A stretch of DNA of 64,000 nt from Bryopsis sp. KO-2023 (taxonomy: Eukaryota > Chlorophyta > Ulvophyceae > Bryopsidales > Bryopsidaceae), in contig BSYQ01000015.1 in the NCBI GenBank assembly GCA_030272585.1, positions 744,001 through 808,000 of the forward strand, in the 5' to 3' direction. A program made the position numbers and the translations under genes. The notes beneath the pieces were generated by a model. The model was given only the letters and a program-made list of their open reading frames with translations, was not told where the DNA came from and made no database searches. Of this stretch, positions 62,901-64,000 are shown piece by piece. Positions within the stretch are counted from its first letter, which is position 1. Every line of letters begins with the position of its first letter.

Positions 62901-63623
62901 ATTTCCTTCCTCGTCTTGGAAACCGTTGGCCTCGGCCCCCCCTCCCCTCTCCTCAGCCCGTCCCGCATGGAAGGGCTGCATGTCTTTTTCGGTTTCTTCC
63001 ACCTCGTTTTCAGCATCCCGAGCCTCAGCCACAGCCTCGTCATCGTCACTGTAAATCTACAGTGAAAAAGTTGAAAAAAAAATCAACAGTGCTCCCCATT
63101 TATTTTATCAATGCACTTCAAACAAGAGTGCAGAACAAACATACCAAATTGAAAGATTTGGATTTGCACTAACAAGCAGAGCACGAAGGTTTGGCAAATT
63201 AATAGTAAACGTCGAGAAAACAAAAAACACAGCAACGGAATGCATGTAAACAACATATTGAGAAAACCGACAGTGGTGAAATCCTCCTTTTTTCTGTTTT
63301 TTTGCCTTGACGCATTCATCCTGTACTCGTTTTTAACACTCACCATATTCTTCAACAAAATGGGGACCACTTCAGGTAAAAACGGCCGCAGCACATCAGG
63401 TTCGATCTGAGCCTCGACAAAGGCCGTCCAGAATTCACAAGACTCCAAAGCCACATGCTCATCGGCGTCTTGGGTCGACTGCAACATGTACTTGATGATG
63501 TCTTGCATGAACGGCCTCAGCATGTTGGGTCTATTCACCATCAATCGAATCATCCCAGCACACACTTCCTTTCGAATTTCGCTGTCTCGATCGTGTGCCA
63601 AAGCAAAAAGCCCCTTCAGGTAC
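59934..63623 (-). CDS. TNPO1: Transportin / karyopherin-beta2 nuclear import receptor, 3' part
   Basis: HEAT-repeat importin that carries PY-NLS cargo through nuclear pores under Ran control. Exons, mostly approximate: 63345-63623, 62790-63060, 62385-62620, 62040-62175, 61365-61640, 60670-61070, 60286-60540 and 59934-60150 (exact). Family segments in order: RDSEIRKEVCAGMIRLMVNR, DADEHVALESCEFWTAF, the acidic loop region YSDDDEAVAEARDAENEVEE (the Ran-responsive H8 loop place), LRKCSAAGLDLLSEVFGDEL, ILVLGAIAEGCRQGLEPFLD, LVRIISCWALGRYSK, RKNLRILYDSLRTLADQIG, then the C-terminal AITLGRVSLVSPEQLAEYL and FMGPWCQTLRCIRDDTEKEH. The stop is TGA at 59934-59936. The first HEAT repeats lie beyond the right edge. 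The symbol is by orthology to animal transportin-1/2. Confidence 0.9.
61188..61282. repeat. ~46-bp imperfect tandem duplication in a transportin intron
   Basis: Two copies of a unit like CCTCTGCAAG...GGATTCGTTTTTTGCCAGAC with a few mismatches, starting at about 61189 and 61236, lie within the intron between the 60.7-61.1 and 61.4-61.6 kb exons. A third, weaker GCCAG-containing stretch follows. Confidence 0.7.
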
Positions 63624-64000
63624 CTGGTATTTCATTACCCAGACAACGTAACCAAGTCAGACCAGCAAACACCCGAGCGGAGTGCCAGAAAAAACCAGAC
63701 AATGCTGATCTCCTGTTTTCAGGACCTCGAGACAACCTCCTGGTAGAAATGAAAAAACATTTTTCTAATCCTCTATTTTGAAAAAGCTTTGCACTTCCCC
63801 ACAAGGCCTGATGTTAAAAAAACCCACATCTGTATCATCAAACTATTACTGTTTTCTGGCATGCCAGATTCCTCTATAGTTTTTTTCAACCCAAAACATT
63901 GGCTTTACTCATCATCCAGCCGAATCCCACCACTCAAAGCACCACCACACTCTTTCTTTTCTTTTTTTTCTTGTTTTTCACAACAATGAGGGTGGTGTTG

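Overview
This window is intron-rich nuclear DNA from a eukaryote. Coding exons are split by GT-AG introns, mostly about 80-600 bp. All three standard stop codons end recognisable proteins. Introns and spacers are A/T-rich with many homopolymer tracts. The gene set (uS12/RPS23, transportin, eIF4A-like helicase, ceramide synthase, squalene epoxidase, F-box/LRR) is generally eukaryotic. I cannot name the lineage from it; a protist or simple opisthokont would fit.

Layout, left to right. An F-box/leucine-rich-repeat gene (minus, 560-5057) sits head to head with an intronless eIF4A-like DEAD-box helicase (plus, 5424-6619) that carries a one-base frame break. A very large minus-strand gene (8052-25211, roughly 40 exons) encodes a secreted alpha-2-macroglobulin. 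It resembles the bacterial YfhM-type family more than animal TEPs, ends in an EGF-like module, and has S-A-Q-Q where the Cys-x-Glu-Gln thioester would be expected. A 12-exon minus-strand gene (26615-31191) encodes about 639 aa in which a LisH/CTLH/CRA/UBA-like unit related to GID/CTLH-complex subunits occurs twice. After a GC-rich stretch with only weak candidates come a ceramide synthase (minus, 34315-35745), a DegT/DnrJ/EryC1/StrS-type PLP aminotransferase with a transit-like N-terminus (plus, 38419-40565), a decayed 3' fragment of a ZIP metal transporter (minus, 43864-44303), and an eight-exon squalene epoxidase (plus, 44592-47716).

The right third holds an intronless MFS permease of the anion:cation symporter type (minus, 49093-50529), an intronless protein with three GYF-like modules (minus, 54788-55684), RPS23 (plus, 56060-56834) and the 3' part of a transportin/karyopherin-beta2 gene (minus, 59934 to about 63623, continuing off the edge).

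Repeats are the other major feature. A degenerate ~100-bp tandem array near 52.6-54.0 kb is interrupted by an 875-bp hAT-like nonautonomous element with an 8-bp target duplication. That element is itself interrupted by a 465-bp hAT-like element with perfect 14-bp inverted termini and its own 8-bp duplication, which carries a tRNA-like A-box/B-box segment. A third, 361-bp hAT-like element lies at 58.1 kb. No CRISPR, rRNA or clear functional tRNA gene was seen. Most genes look like ordinary housekeeping or lipid/sterol metabolism; the genes are not obviously co-functional and form no operon. Exon limits below were read by eye from splice motifs and frame continuity. Those given as exact agreed in phase; those marked approximate did not get that check.
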